DNA from: Diprion similis
Taxonomy: Eukaryota; Arthropoda; Insecta; Hymenoptera; Diprionidae
Length of the DNA: 64,000 bases
Assembly: GCF_021155765.1 (NCBI RefSeq)
Contig: NC_060106.1
Coordinates: 5,773,501-5,837,500, forward strand
Direction of reading: 5' to 3'
Made by a program: the position numbers and the translations under genes. The notes under the pieces were generated by a model. The model was not told the DNA's origin and made no database searches. It saw only the letters and a list, made by a program, of their open reading frames with translations. Of the stretch, positions 13,677 through 28,082 are shown piece after piece (the first letter of the stretch is position 1; each line of letters starts with the position of its first letter).

Positions 13677-16600
13677 TTGGAACGTCGGGATGGCGCGCGT
13701 CTACAAAACAAGGACGCATCGCACCGACGCCTTGGCGCCGACGTCCAGCTGGCATCCCCGTCACCTCGCGACGCCCCAGGGCCGCGCCGCGCAGCGCCGC
13801 GACGCTGTTTACTCGCTAAATCATTTTGTTGCTCACCGTTGCAGAAATACTTGACACTTTTACTAGCCGTACGTCACATAGCCCGGTATTCGCCATATAC
13901 AATCGTCTCGGGACGGATTCGGTTAATTTGAATTTACCGCCGGCGCGAAAAATTCGACCTGCGTTAAAAGAGAATGTACGATATAGGTAGCAAAGACACT
14001 AAAAAATTAACCCTAACTCATCGTCGGATTTGAATTTCTGTCACTAGTTGTTAGCCAGGATTAAGCTGGTTCTGCGAAAAATTACTTTCTTCTCGAGGAT
14101 TTGTTTTGGGGGTGTTTCACTGAAACGATTGAGGTGTCAATATCATTCGAAATCATTTCATCATATCCGCTATCACACTGTTATCAGTAATACATTAAAA
14201 TAACATTCTGCATTAGTGATCATCAAAGTGAGAAATTACGTAATCAAAGTAAAATTTATTTGTCAATTAATCTCTCGTAATCACTCTATAAAATGTAAGT
14301 AGTCACGAAGTACGTAATCATGGTGTCAATTTTTGCTCCGGTGAAACACCTCCTTATCTATGTAGCATACGTTGATTTAGCGTTATAAAGTAGACTAGCG
14401 AAATTTTAAACAGAATGTTACCTGAGCTAAGAAATATTTTTCGAAAACAGGGATCATTTTTTACTGACAACAAATTGCGAATGATCGTTTCAACTCTTAC
14501 ACAGAAGCATTGGGTACGAATGTACTGCATAATTCAAATCCGTTCCCGGCGATATAATTTTCAAAGAGTAGGATACATGATTAATAGTAGTTACGAGTCT
14601 TTACGATACAAAATTTTGATATTGTAGTAACTCTTTCGTTAAAAACTTGATAATAATAGGCAACTTATTCAACAATTTTTCTAAAATACTCTGTTCTCTA
14701 ACAGACTGGTTTACATACCAATTCATTCTTGAATATTAATAGTAAATCATCACACATGTCATTATGATCCCAAACAAAGCGTTATTCATGATTTTCAAGT
14801 GACGTTATTTTCACTAATTACTAGTTTTCAATCCCGATAATTTATTTTAAAAAACTGGTGTATATAATATACACTGAAAGAATTAAGTACCTAGTATAGA
14901 TAACTATATTTTAACTGTATAGAAACTTTACTGAGATTTCGTAATAACCATCCTCCATAAATTGGTCAATTGTAATGTATTAAGTCGGTGCCTGTGTAAT
15001 TATACATGCCAAGCACACAAAATCTCCAGTAGAAAATAGTTAATTCACCTAGGTATGTACACTGCTGAAATCATTTACACGAATAGTCAAATCTACGTGA
15101 ATATTCAGGTGTTTTTACTACATTTGAATAGTGAGATTCCCGAGATCACTTTTCTCGGTGTTAAATACTCGGAATCAGACGTTTCAGAATTTCGACTAGA
15201 TTCTGAAGACGGTATGTGATAAAAAAAAAAATAATTGTTGAAGATACAGTAGCATTATAATTTAAAAGCATTGTTCAGTTCTATGAGAATAGCGATACCA
15301 ACTTTTAAACAAGTTGTTAATGTAATACGACATAAATTCAATAAATCTTCGTGGAGAAAACGAGCACCTACCAATAAGTCTAGAAAGAGTAAAATACAGA
15401 AAACGGATCAATAACATATGGAAGATAGGTATGTGGGAAAGAAAAGTTTTCACACGTCGCTATTCTTTTTGATTATAGTCAGTGTACTGTATTGTGTTGT
15501 AAGTACTGCAATAATTTTATGTTAATCTTCTTGTCTTAACTAAAAAAAAATGTAATCAACTAAACAAACAGTTTATTCACTGTTGCAATAACCAAAAAAA
15601 TGTAGTATCGACAACCGTAGTCACACTAAAACGTTACACTTACACCCTATTTACTTGTAATTCCAACAATATTCAAATATGCCAATTTCACCAGAATTTC
15701 CAACAGACTATAAAACGTGAAACTTTCCTCAGCGTTCACTTCGGATCCTCGCATTCAAGGATGGCTGGGAAGCAATATTCCGTACTACAATTATACGATA
15801 CATAATATAATAATCTAACATAAAAGTCGTTACCCAACGTAATTACCGCTTACTAAAAATCTCCGGGCTTTCACGCGATCCTTTTGAGTCTTGTGCCAGC
15901 GAAATCGCCACAATTTCTCGCGTCATTGTCACAACGATGAAATGCATTCATTCCCGTGTCTGTGTTCCGCATGTGCAGTACAATACTCTGCACGGTACTA
16001 GACCAGCCTATATTTACGTCCAGACGCGTACCGGATTGAGAGGCTCTGGCACAACTTTCCCGGACTATTAAAACCAGACGATCTCCGAATATACACCACA
16101 GCTGGCTGTGTCTGCGGTCACGAGGCCCCGGATATAGCACATTCGTCAAATCGTTTGTACCCGCGGCCCAAACATCTTGGCCGAGAGTCTGCCACCGGGG
16201 TCATCGCAATCGCCATGGTTCTGTTTTCGTATTTCAGGATACGCCGAGAAATTCTCTGTTGTAGTCACGCTACGATTTGATATCAGTTTTGTCTGCTATC
16301 ACCTTCATCCTATGAGATTTTACTTTCAACGAGGTAGAAAATATCTCAGGATTTTCTGATTTATGTATTAAAATACAGACAAATATACTTTTCAAATCTA
16401 CTGCCTGAAAGTTACATTCACTGCCAGAATTATTGTACCATTTTGATTATAATTCCATACGATTTCGTAAGGAGTTTTAACTTAATTCAAGTCTGTACAA
16501 AATAATTTGTGTCTCAAAACCAGGTCCTTTCATATTTGTAGAAAATCCTAATTCTAGTATAGTACGAGAATGCAAAGACACCAATAATTGTTATAGACTG

Positions 16601-17815
16601 AGTTGGAGTTCTAAGAAAATATAGAATTAGTTCTTGAACTTGGAAATATGATGCTTATTAAAAGAACACGAAGAATCACTGAGTCGGTATTAGGAGAAAT
16701 CATACGCTTTCATGAAACGTAAGCAAACGTTGCAGAGAAATTTATTCGAAGAAATTCCCGATCGAAAGCTACTTCAAATGAAAGCTGATGAGACTTTTAC
16801 AATCAATTATCCACAATTGACGCTATCAGGAACTCTCTTTGACTCGTCATGCCAGCCGCATCGTTATAGTAACCAAACAAATTGAGAATAGCTGTAGGTA
16901 GCTGTCGAGTTTAGAATTTATTACAACATTCAGATCCTGCTGTCAGTAATTTTGTAACATTAGCTTAGCAATTAATATGGTATGAATGCTTAAGCAATAA
17001 AACTGCATGCAAAACTTCCCTGAAGTATTTTATTAATGCTTCTATGAAGATATATTTTCATACTCAGTTAACCGGAATTCCTACTGCATTTTTCTAAGTA
17101 TTCCGCGCAAAAATCTATCAACTTAATAAGGCAATTAAAATTCAATCAACCCGAATATTTTCTTTCTCAATACAGTGAAAACAGATGAAAAAAACAGTCA
17201 ATAAATATTCTGGTGATGAAAATGACAGTAAATGAGTTTGAATATTTCATTTTGAAACTGGCGAAAACAGATAAAAATTGGCAGTAAATCTGTTGAAAGT
17301 GATAAATTCACCGTTAAAAATCAGTTGCGGTCAAACGAGTATTCCATCGAATTTAAGAATGTAAGTGCAGTTAGCGTGAAACTGCAACTGGAACAACATA
17401 AACGGAAGGACCAACGATAATCTAGGACGTTATATTTAACGTGATGTTTCAGAATAATATATCTAAATACCAGTGTCTGTTAAGCACATATTTCTGGATC
17501 AAGCCAGTTTTATTTTCGTAAAAGAATTTATATTTAGAGACACGTGGCTTGATACAGATGCATAGCCAGGGCATATTTCCTATACACATCGGTATAAATA
17601 AATATTCAGTCTCCTGCAGCATCTGAATTCGCCCGAGATTATACACGTTAAAAACCGAAAACTTCTCGTCTTCTTGACGCAGATCTTCTTGTTCAATGAG
17701 ACGGTTAATGATCGCGAGAATCGGATGGTGAAACACAGTGAATAGAAGGTAACCCTCGGGTTAAGGAGACGTCGTACACCTTGAAGCGGCGTGTCAAGCT
17801 GTAGGTTGAACATCG

Positions 17816-17855
17816 GAAGGGGCGGGGGGGGGGGGGGGGGAGGAGGAGGGGGAGC
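17816..17855. repeat. Poly-G / GGA-rich tract
   Basis: A 17-nt G run (17824-17840) followed by GGA repeats; G-quadruplex-prone. Confidence 0.85.
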
Positions 17856-18851
17856 GATAACTGTTCATTGAAAGCTAAACTCCACTGATTAGTAATTCAT
17901 TACGCCTAGGCTCGTAGTTACTTCCTGTCGTGCCTGCCACATTAGCATAGAAGTCATCGCTGGCTCAGCTTTACGCGTGTACCTACCAATAGGGCATGTC
18001 CGTATAAGCGACACGTTTTGAATCGAGTCGTTAGAAACGTAAAGGCGTTGATATTGGCCTCGAAATACAAGGTCCAAATCTGATCTAACACCGTGTATTG
18101 ACTTATTACTGTAAGAATTCCTTTTTCAGAACATTAACGAATCGTAAAGACTTAATAGGCGTCATTTCGAGTTGAACAAGTCATGGTAAACGAAAAATTG
18201 CAGGAAAAATTTCAGAATCATGTTATATCATCGACGGTATTTATAAGGATGACTCGAGCCCTTCGGGTTCTGAAGAAGAATCATTATTATTCATCCCATG
18301 GGCCAGGCGCCAAGGAAGGAACTACATCTCCGGCAACAACGAAACCAGCTTGAAGGGAATCCCACTGTCCGTACGTTATACTGCGATACCTGCACCTTCG
18401 AAACTCTGGCGCCGTCCGGTTGTTCCGAGTGTCGTCGTGACGTTTTAGATGCGGAAGTGAACGTATGATCACGGAGAATTCGTTATCAACAATTACAACC
18501 TGAGTCACGGGGCAACAAAGAGGCACAATGCAGAAATGCCTTTCAAAGTTTAAAATCAAAAACCAGTGTCATACGAAGAGCTAAAAAAAACCTCTTCACT
18601 ATAAAAAAAAGTTTCTGGATAGTCTATGCTGATAGAATAATTTTTTTTTATCTAACGTTCTGAAACTCTATGTACTTATGAAACATTGACAAGGTTCGAA
18701 TGGTTTCGACCCATATTTTCATATCGATTAATCGCCATTTTATGATCGACGGAGACTCTCCTCTTCAAACTGGAGGTCTTCGAGTGAACTTATATGGTAC
18801 GCGATTCTTTTTCTCGAGCCATTGAGTATCATCCCAGATTTGTCAATCAGC

Positions 18852-18871
18852 AAAAAAAAAAAAAAAAAAAA
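18852..18871. repeat. Poly-A run (20 nt)
   Basis: Uninterrupted A run with no coding or LINE-like sequence upstream. Confidence 0.9.
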
Positions 18872-20311
18872 CAGCTACCGGAACATTCTATACGTAAAAA
18901 TAAATCTACATTGAATGAATTGTAACTACAACGTTTCGAGATCAAACATTCTACGCTTTTCGTATCAAGTGATTAATCCGACAGCTCGTAATCATCGCCC
19001 GGCATATCTCAACCGGAAAGCCTATCCATTCGCACTACGACTGGTCCAGTTATCTCGAGGACCGTTGCATGCCGTCGATAAAAAGTGAGTAAATCTCCGT
19101 CAACCGGGACAACCGGGTCTACAGATCGGAGCCTGAGACCGTTGTGGTGGTGAAAAATTCTGCAATCTTGACCGTTGTTTACGGCACGATAGTGGGTCGA
19201 CGACTCTTGCGATATTATATCTCGCCCATCGAGCCCAGGTGAGTGCGAGTAACTGAGTGACGTCATCATCGGGGCGACACGGTAAACCGGTCAAATAGTC
19301 GCGACGCGATCTGCAGGGAAGGGGATAAGTCGGCGAAAATCGCGGCCCCTCGTCTCTGCAAGATCGACTATTTGTGGAGCGGAGCGGAGTGGATCCGCAT
19401 TGTGCAGCCGCATGTGAGCGCCGTGCCAGGCGACCGTCTCTCAACTCACTGTGTCGAGCTGCCCGACTCTGGACTGGCGTGTATCATGGCGCCAGCCATG
19501 GAATGCAGCCAGTCCGGAGGTTCGCGCCAAACCCGGTCGCCAGTGCTACCGTGCGACGTAGAACACCTTTGCGTTCCTAAAGGCAAGGTTTGCCGAACGC
19601 TTACAATGCAGGGGCGCCAACCGTTCCCGCCTTTTTCTTCACCATTTTCATTCGACGTGCAATTAACGTTGTACAGTCTCTGTTTATTTTCTAGGGCTGC
19701 CCGATTTGTCGATAAGTAGGTATAGGAAGAACGAGTAATTGAAAGGTGAGTGATTGAACTATTGATCGGAAAAACGGTTTGTTGAAAGGATTGATTAATT
19801 GATTGTTTGAAGAAAAGAGAATTTCGAGGGTCATGAATGTTACAAGATCTTGCATCTTATTCGCTTACTCATACCATGGACTTAGGAAATGCGCACGTGT
19901 ACATACAGAATGACTTGTGTAAGCTGCGTCCTTACTGATCATTAGCGGGATTTACTTTGGTTTAGGTACAGAGTGGCGTTGTCCGCGAGTTGTAGCTGAC
20001 GTCGTTCGTTACGCGGCAGTAGCACAAGGCCGGACCGTGAAAAATAAAATATATAAATGATTATAGCGCGAGAGTAAATATACAGGAAAAATTTGACGTA
20101 AGATGTATAGTATACAACACATGCATAGACGTGTGAATAGTTCCAAAACTCAAGGTAGATTAAATTTTCTGAAAGAAAAAGTATATAAAGATCGTGAAAG
20201 AGCAGTGTATTTCACCCAAGCAAGACTTGCCAGCTGTCATCGTGAGAAGTTCATGGATATTTTAAACTCCAGTATCTTCTTCAGGTCTCTAGTTCAAGAA
20301 AACGTTGGACT

Positions 20312-20329
20312 GTTTTTTTTTTTTTTTTT
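20312..20329. repeat. Poly-T run (18 nt)
   Basis: Uninterrupted T run. Confidence 0.9.
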
Positions 20330-21052
20330 ATCAAATACTAAACCGTGAAGAATTTCAAGAAAAATAAAACCTGAAGAAGAGAAATACGCGATTCGGAAAA
20401 ACGTGGGTGTCGCAGAATTATTCTTTACTCTTCACAAAAACTTTAGCGCTCCTCCAAGTCGAGAAACGATTTCTTATTTTAATACCCGCTGTAGGCATAT
20501 AGATGTGTGTTATACCGGCCACGTATATACCCGTAGAATTAACGCAATTATTCCGCATTCCTCCTATACTGCAGTTTCTCCGTTTCAATATATACCTACC
20601 GACCCATATAAGTACAGCCAATGATTTGTGCAAGAAATTCCATATGATGCTAACATAACGTCGCGACGTATAGTTTATATTTAATAGAACTCTCGTCATC
20701 GAAGTGGAACTCGCTATTCTGTCTTATCGTACGATCTCTAACTCCATGGTTCGGTCCAACGAATAGGTGCCTTTGTTATACTGCAGCGATCGCTGATCTC
20801 AAAGCTCTGTGATCTTTTGAACCCGCGGCTGCGGGAAACCTGACTCTTTGAATCAAAGAGTAATTTCTTGCAGTTGGCGGTGTCAGTCCGAATAAACCGA
20901 CTCACAAATCTGCAATATTTATCATAAGTGCGAAACTGCTTTTGTCAGATTCAGTGCATTATTAATTCTTTTCAAGTATGATTCAATCAATAGTCATTAA
21001 ATAAACTGATCAGTAGGTATAAATGACTGTAGTATATACAAAACTGTTAACA

Positions 21053-21140
21053 ATAGGGTGGTTTATTTTAAACTTACATTTTTTTTAACCCTCTGTGAAA
21101 AATTCAGAAAAAAATACAAGCTCAAAATGAACCATCCTAT
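21053..21140. mobile_element. 88-bp MITE with about 21-bp TIRs
   Basis: Starts ATAGGGTGGTTTATTTTAAA and ends with GCTCAAAATGAACCATCCTAT-type sequence. The ends are reverse complements with about 4 mismatches in 21. The leading TAGGGTGG resembles the sequence flanking the left end of the 28.6 kb element. Too short to code. Confidence 0.65.
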
Positions 21141-22444
21141 ATAGGTATAGTAAGCCTATGCCTAGTGAATTTTTAGCACCGATTGTGAGCAGTAAGTGTA
21201 AATCAGATAAAGTGTGTTGGTAGTAAAGGCTTGAATGCTTCGTATGTAGAGAGTGCTCGAAACACGTCCGAATGACAGGGCAATTTGTTTCCAATTAATA
21301 AAAAGTTTGATTGACTACATGGACATGTCTAACGAATGGTTCATTGCGCCGATTAAGGTTTCCTTCGAGTGTGTTGATCACATTTTGAGAAACAGTTACA
21401 CGATCAAGAGCTGAGAATCAGAGACTCATGAAACGTGGCGTTTTAATCACTACTTACTTTAACTTATACAGACGGCCCTTAATTCTCGCTAGATGGAATT
21501 AATTGAACAATTTAGAACGTTATGGGATATAGATCTATTCGATAAGTTAAGCCGGTCGAACCGGTGGACCTGGGATCCGTGCTTGACCAGACTCGTGAAG
21601 TCGAGTCAAAGCAGGCATACAAGTTACGTTGTTGGTTTGCCTCTGTCTGGGTTAACGAACCACGAATCAAGTGAACCCAGGGTTACGCTTACAGAGGCGA
21701 TGGAAGTCAAGTCGATAAATTAAACACGCTGTACACAATACCTAATTTCCATTGCGTAATGGCGACTATCAAATTGGGGGCTTTAATTATCTATACTATC
21801 CATTGGCGAAGGTGAACCCAGGTAAGGTACACACCTACTTACTTATCTCGTTAGTCTTTCTTTTATGCGTAGCGCCCACTCGTGTTCAACGATTACTGGT
21901 AAACGGTCTGCCTGATCATCTGCTCGCACATGGCTCGAAGAACAACATCGAAGCAGCTTTTATAATGCGACGAGCCCACAGCAAGTGGAGAACCTCACGG
22001 TACCTACGTATGACTCGATATGGCTTCCAGCGATCTCTTCGGGGCGGTCGGCTGGTCACCGTGAGGTCGGGACTCTGGCGCCAGTACAGAACTATGTCGT
22101 GATTCATATGCGCTACCCACCGCGGCAGAAACGTAACGTCATTATATTATACTTTAATGCAATGCTCAATGGCTAGAAGCAGCGCCGTTGCCAGGCGAGA
22201 GACTTACCTAATTAAATTCAGTCACGTTCTTAAGAAAGTTACGACGTGTGGTTTGTTGAGTCCCTCGAACCTGCCAATAATGGCCAACTGTACATGATGG
22301 ATCTATGATATTGTATTACATACAGTACCTAAGCACGCGACGACGTGTCGTGAGTAAATGTGAAGTGAAATTTTGAAGATTTGTCAACAAATGTTATCGA
22401 CGCTTTGAAGTAACTCCTTTGATGCCAAGGCGTCGAATTCATAT

Positions 22445-22457
22445 CCCCCCCCCCCCC
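22445..22457. repeat. Poly-C run (13 nt)
   Basis: Uninterrupted C run. Confidence 0.9.
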
Positions 22458-25400
22458 TCGCTAGTCTTGTCATAGCATCTTACCGTTAAGTAAAAAGTAA
22501 CAATTGTCATCGTTAGAACTCTAGGAGAAATGCAATCGAATCATTCAATTCGAGAAAAGCGTAAAACGCAATGAGTCGTCATTCGATGTCTCTGAATCCC
22601 AAAATCCGTCTTGTAAGTTACAGCCAATTGATTGATCCCATAGTTTCAGGTATTCTACCATGATAATTGTATGGAATTCATTTTCCTGACAGGTATTACA
22701 CAGTCCTTCGAAAAGTTTATACCCATGATGAGTCTCGCGCCGAAACAACAATCCAGTAATTAATTCTATACACAATATGTGAAGTACAAAGTATTACATT
22801 TGTGAAAGCGTAGAGCGGCATGTGTCTGGTAGGATTGCTTTCAATTCTGATTTAATTATTTAAGAGTTATGTTCTATGCAGTAACGATTCCCAGGTTAAC
22901 CTTAGGAATTAGTCGACATAGATTTTTATAGTTGAATAAATATCAGCAGGTTGTATTTACTAGTACATACGACCTTTTTAATTGAACTGTTACTCAATTC
23001 CAACGTTTCTAACCATATTTCATGTTTTAAGCCTAGATACGATTGAAAAAATATACGTTCTTCTGTTTTGTTCAATAGCTAAAGGTCGTAAGATTGCGCT
23101 TAAGACCCTAAGTCATTGGACACGCAATATTGTAGAAATATGTATATCCATTAAAACTGTTGTTCGAAATATGTATGTTAATTTGCCACTTTCCTCGAAC
23201 GAGAATAACTAGCAATTTTCTAGTAATGTACATTAAAGTAGACTCCATGTCCACATAGAATGTCGAGACTTGAATACTTTTAAAAAACGATGCTGACGCC
23301 AGCAGCCAGAATTAACAGCTAAACGTTCTAATATTCATTCGAATAAGGTAGTGAATATCGAAAATCAAAATTTTTTTAAACACCTCAAACCCTAACAAAA
23401 CCTTCTGTTATAGAATTACAAGTATAAAACTGATCTGCATTTTTCTGTTTCCAAAAAATTTGACACCTTGGGCCACTAATCCTGGCTGCCGACTTGAACT
23501 TAATTTTTGAAAAATGATCGCTCGCTGCATCTTCACGCATTAGGTATAGGTATGTATGTATACATATGGCAGGTAGCTACGAAGGAAGAATGAAGGAACA
23601 TCTGTCCGTTATCGGCGACAGTGGTCTATAGTGAAGCCAAATTGCACCAGAGAGATAACTTTCTACAGTTTAGTGGGGGCTCATTAGGTGATCTTGTAAC
23701 CATGCAGCGTGCACACACCTTGATGTCGACGATAAAAGCGACTTAATCGCGCCGGCCTGTCCCGTTCTAACAAGCGCAGTTCCCGCACCGGCTGCATGCA
23801 TGCAATGCAGTCTTGGTTACTCGGGGAAGGAATAAATCAAAGATTTCCTTCGAGAAACAATTACGTTCCCGCGGCGCTGCGACCGACCGGCCAGCTCGGC
23901 ATGGCGCAGGTGATATCCGCGAGCTATTTAGTTTAGGCTCCAATCGGGAATATTCCGCTCACAAACCGGCAACACAAGTTAACGGGGTCAGGTGCGTATA
24001 ACTAATACACGCCATCCCATTCCATCCCATCCAATCCCATGAATTCATGTATATACAAACATTTACACCCGGAATATACAGATGAGTTGTATATACATAT
24101 AACGGTGCAGCCGGTTTCGTGGCTCAAGACCAGCTGGGGTTGCAGTGCATCCTTTCCGTCCCTTCCTTGTTAGGTACTAGAAAAATCTAACTTTGCACGC
24201 TAGATTTTTTTTCTCATTTTTTCTTCTTAATCGCATACCCAGAAAAAATTATAGATGTCTGAGGGGATATCCACGTTTTGTGGTTAGGATAAGCGTTTTT
24301 ATAATGTCTTACATTCCGATGTTGCATTAGGTGCATAATGACCATCAAATGTGACTACCCTTTTTTCCCAGTTCAAAATCAGTGCATTTTTCTTTTAATC
24401 GGTGTCATAAATTCGTCACATTTTTTCCGACTTGATTCATTTCACCGAAATTTGTGATTCTTTAACATTCTTCCAAAATGGTATAATTTTTCCCGTATTT
24501 TTCCAAAGTTCTTAGCAATTCTCTATCAAAATGTAAGATTTGTTCTATCGAGAATATATGCATTTCTTTTACACTTTTATTTTTCAAGTGTTCCACTGAA
24601 AAACTTTCTTTTTTCGTGAATGCTAGTTAATTTCCGTACAACATACATTTCGTTTGTTCAATATCAGTTGCTGCATTTTTCTTTCATATAACGTCAGAAT
24701 CTTGTGACCAAATTCAAAATCCATTGAACGGAAATACCTATTTCATCATTGATAACAAGACTAAATCTCTTCTATTATAATTTAATTGCAATACGGTTTA
24801 AGTATGAAGTTAGCTTCGTTTTCACCAACAAAAAACTGTCTAGCGGAAGAAATGATGGTATAATAAGTGTAGTATTAACGATTGTGACACAGTTTCCAGT
24901 TCTAATTCACGCTAACTACCCTTAGCGAGGTGTTGAATAACAATTTTTTAACCGCGGTTATTTGTTTCCGATGTTCAAGACGACCTTCCGAAACGGTGAT
25001 CCAACTTGCATGCCAATTCGCACTATAAGGAATTATGGGGAAAAATAAAACTGATCATCAAATTTAAGTCACTTTATCCCTTGACTTGGTTTTATCACTT
25101 TCGTCAATTTTTCATCGATCATTACTTATAAATTGACCATTGTGTTAAGCATCTGATTTTAATTTTCACATCGCGTATTATAACCAGAAATCCAAAAGCG
25201 ATCATCCAATTCGAAGCAGTCGAATCGTTTGCGCATTACTAATACTTTTTACAAATATTCAACGATTTTTCAAGGTAAAAAATTTTACTTTCAATTTCTG
25301 ACGAATCCATATTCCATCCACATCCATCAGGATGCGAGAAAAAAAATTTCAAATAAAAATAAAGAAAAATTCGTTCCACGAACGATTCAAACTTCAACGA

Positions 25401-28056
25401 CACTGAACAAGTGTCTTCTCTACTTCTCTCTTTCTTTCTTACCGTGGGTATTCAGATGCTAAACACGAGAAGCGGAAGAAGGAGTATATAGAAAAGTGCG
25501 CATTCGTTCACTGGGCTGAAAAGCCTCGACGTCTAAATTCGGTTCGTAGGGTACCAGATGTCAGCGACTGATGCACCAAACGTTATTAAATATGTATGCG
25601 AGCCTGCGTGTCTTGGTCTAAATGCATATACAACACACCAGTGGTAAACTCCATACGGTGGCCATGTGGTTCGTTTATTGGGCTTTGTATTGTCACTTGG
25701 CTGTTCCCGAAGCTATAGCAATATGCAGGAGCCTTTGGGTTTTCACCGGGAAAGCGTTCTTGTATGGCCTGCATGTTACGCACTCAAAACTTTCGGGCAT
25801 TACGTCCGAAGGTTTTTCCAAAATTTCGTTTCCTCAAGTAACACGTGTTGTCCGTCAACTCACGTCGGACGCTACGTTTTTTTCTCTCTCTATTATGTTC
25901 CTCTCTTTTTCTGACACGCCAAGGAGTCCATCCGTAACATCTGTCACGTTTTTCTAGCATGCCTCCAATATGTCTCAGCTAACTAACTCGACGAGTGAAT
26001 TTCAAACATGTGGAATATTCGTCAAGAATGTTCACGATGCTTGATGCAATTAACAAACAATATTCCGAAATTATCTCGACGATTAGACGATTAGACGACT
26101 TCCACTCTATAATAGTCAAATTATAAAAACGGACTCACAATTCACAGGATTTACAAGAAACTACCGATCATTCGTCTAACACAGCACAAAATAAGCCCAA
26201 TGATACATTTTTTTCAACTATATTCTACCGTTTTTCCTTCAATTTTCCGCCCTCGTAAAATAATGTATAACTTAAACTGACTTAAACAAGTCAAAAGTTT
26301 ATCTGTTCATTCAATACATGCAGTTTCAATAGAACGTTCTAACTGGAATAAGCCTCGTTTTTTTATCGTTGGACAAGTCGGTTCAGTAGTTTGTTATTCA
26401 TGCAGTGGTTGAAAACGTGTTTTTCATTATACAGGCAACAATATAATAGTAATTGAAGCCTGTAGTAACAAGAATGATATATTCCTCTCAGCGATACTGT
26501 GAAAAGTTGTTATAAGTGCATGATACATGGCATAATAATTGCACTCACCAACATCGGACGAAAGACATCGTTGCGGCTGTAAGCAGCTGAAGCGTTGACG
26601 CCTTCGAAGCACAGATCACAAAACCATCAGCAACAACACGAATGTATTATGAAACTTTCACGGTGTTAAAACGAGCGAAAATAATAATAACAATATAATT
26701 TTTACGCACATTGATGTATAATTATACCAAAAATATGCGACGATATAGCGTAGCTCGTTTAATTATAATTTAACTTTATGGAAAGTATTGGGATCCGTAA
26801 TATGTACGCTGAAAACGAAGTAAAAAAAACAAAAAAACAAAAATAGGACACGCAGGCCTGCAAGGTGAAATCGCACGTTTGAGTGCAGTGAATAATTATT
26901 ACTCGACTGCAGCCGTGAAGTACAGTTCATTAATTCGTCAATAAGTTTGGCCTAGGGGCGCTGTCTCAATTCGCAATGATTAACATCTCTATCTCGAAAT
27001 CTACGTCGAAGGGGCGGACGAGAAAGGCGTCAGGTGCGACTCGGAAGAGGCCTGAATGGACTGGAAGGAGTCGTTCGAGGGAATTGGAGCGACGGAAAGT
27101 CCCGGTCGCAGCACGCGCCGGAACCGGAAGCTGGGTAAGCACGCGAGCAGCGTGCACACCGCGTGTCTCGCGTTAAAACTATATCTGATATACCTAACAG
27201 CGTGCAGGAAATTAGGGTACAAGTATTATATTTTACTCGAAGGGTGACCCACTCCCCTCACACGACAGTATACATATAATGCATGTAGGTATACCTAACT
27301 AACTGTATAACTTTTATTACACGCACGTATGGGCTGCTCGGAAAACGGAAGCATCGGACGTCACGTAACAGGCATCAAATCGATCCCACGAGTTATGAAA
27401 TTTTATAATTACTTTATAATTACATGTTTTGGATTAAGTTTTTTTTAGCAATTTTTGTCGATTTTTTTTTCTTTCCAACTCTGCAGCGAACGGAAAACTT
27501 CAATCTCGAATTCATTACGTTTTCGGATAAAATTATACCGATTTTTTTAATGCTTTGTCGCATGTCACAAGCACTTCACAGTATTTAGATACTACTTAAC
27601 TCACTAAAAATTTATAAACCATATTTAATAACTAACCGTTGATAATTCACGAGACCAAATGTATGGTGTGAAAATAATTAGCTTATACACTCGCGAGAAA
27701 CACACGATGTGTTGTTCACAATGGTCTCGTTAAGACTGACACATTGTGATGTTTTGAATCTGGATTTAGCGAGCTGGACTTTGAACTTGGTAGCTCAACG
27801 TGTTGCTATTCCGCTGTATTTACGTATTTGGGTGCCGGTGTAGCGACCTTTCTACGCACCAATATTAGCCAGACGATTAAAACTACAAGCGCGATATCTT
27901 GACGTGAGTAGAATAATGCAATTACTTTCAAGCTGATATAAATACTCATCTGCAACCGGTTTTTGAACTGGCACAAAATGAGAACAACTAATTGTTGGAA
28001 CACGGAACGCTATAAAAAAAATTGATACCGATCTTAAGAGCCAGAAAGTCAGCGAC

Positions 28057-28082
28057 AAGTTAATGTTAATGTTAATGTTAAT
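28057..28082. repeat. (GTTAAT)n short tandem repeat
   Basis: About four GTTAAT units in a row. Confidence 0.85.

Larger units (their letters stand above)
12743..21052. other. Non-coding stretch with islands at 13.55-13.83 and 19.1-19.6 kb
   Basis: AT-rich DNA with the listed microsatellites. The two islands are CpG-rich; neither shows a protein pattern I recognise. 14000-17800 is almost uniformly AT-rich with nothing visible. Confidence 0.45.

Noticed and set aside
13381..13854. Overlapping ORFs around the GAAGG/G-rich tract
   Set aside because: Pro/Ser and Gly/Arg low complexity from simple repeats on the two strands.
18852..18871. Poly-A run as the tail of a retroposon
   Set aside because: No reverse-transcriptase or endonuclease remnants, no target duplication, and no gene-like sequence upstream on either strand.
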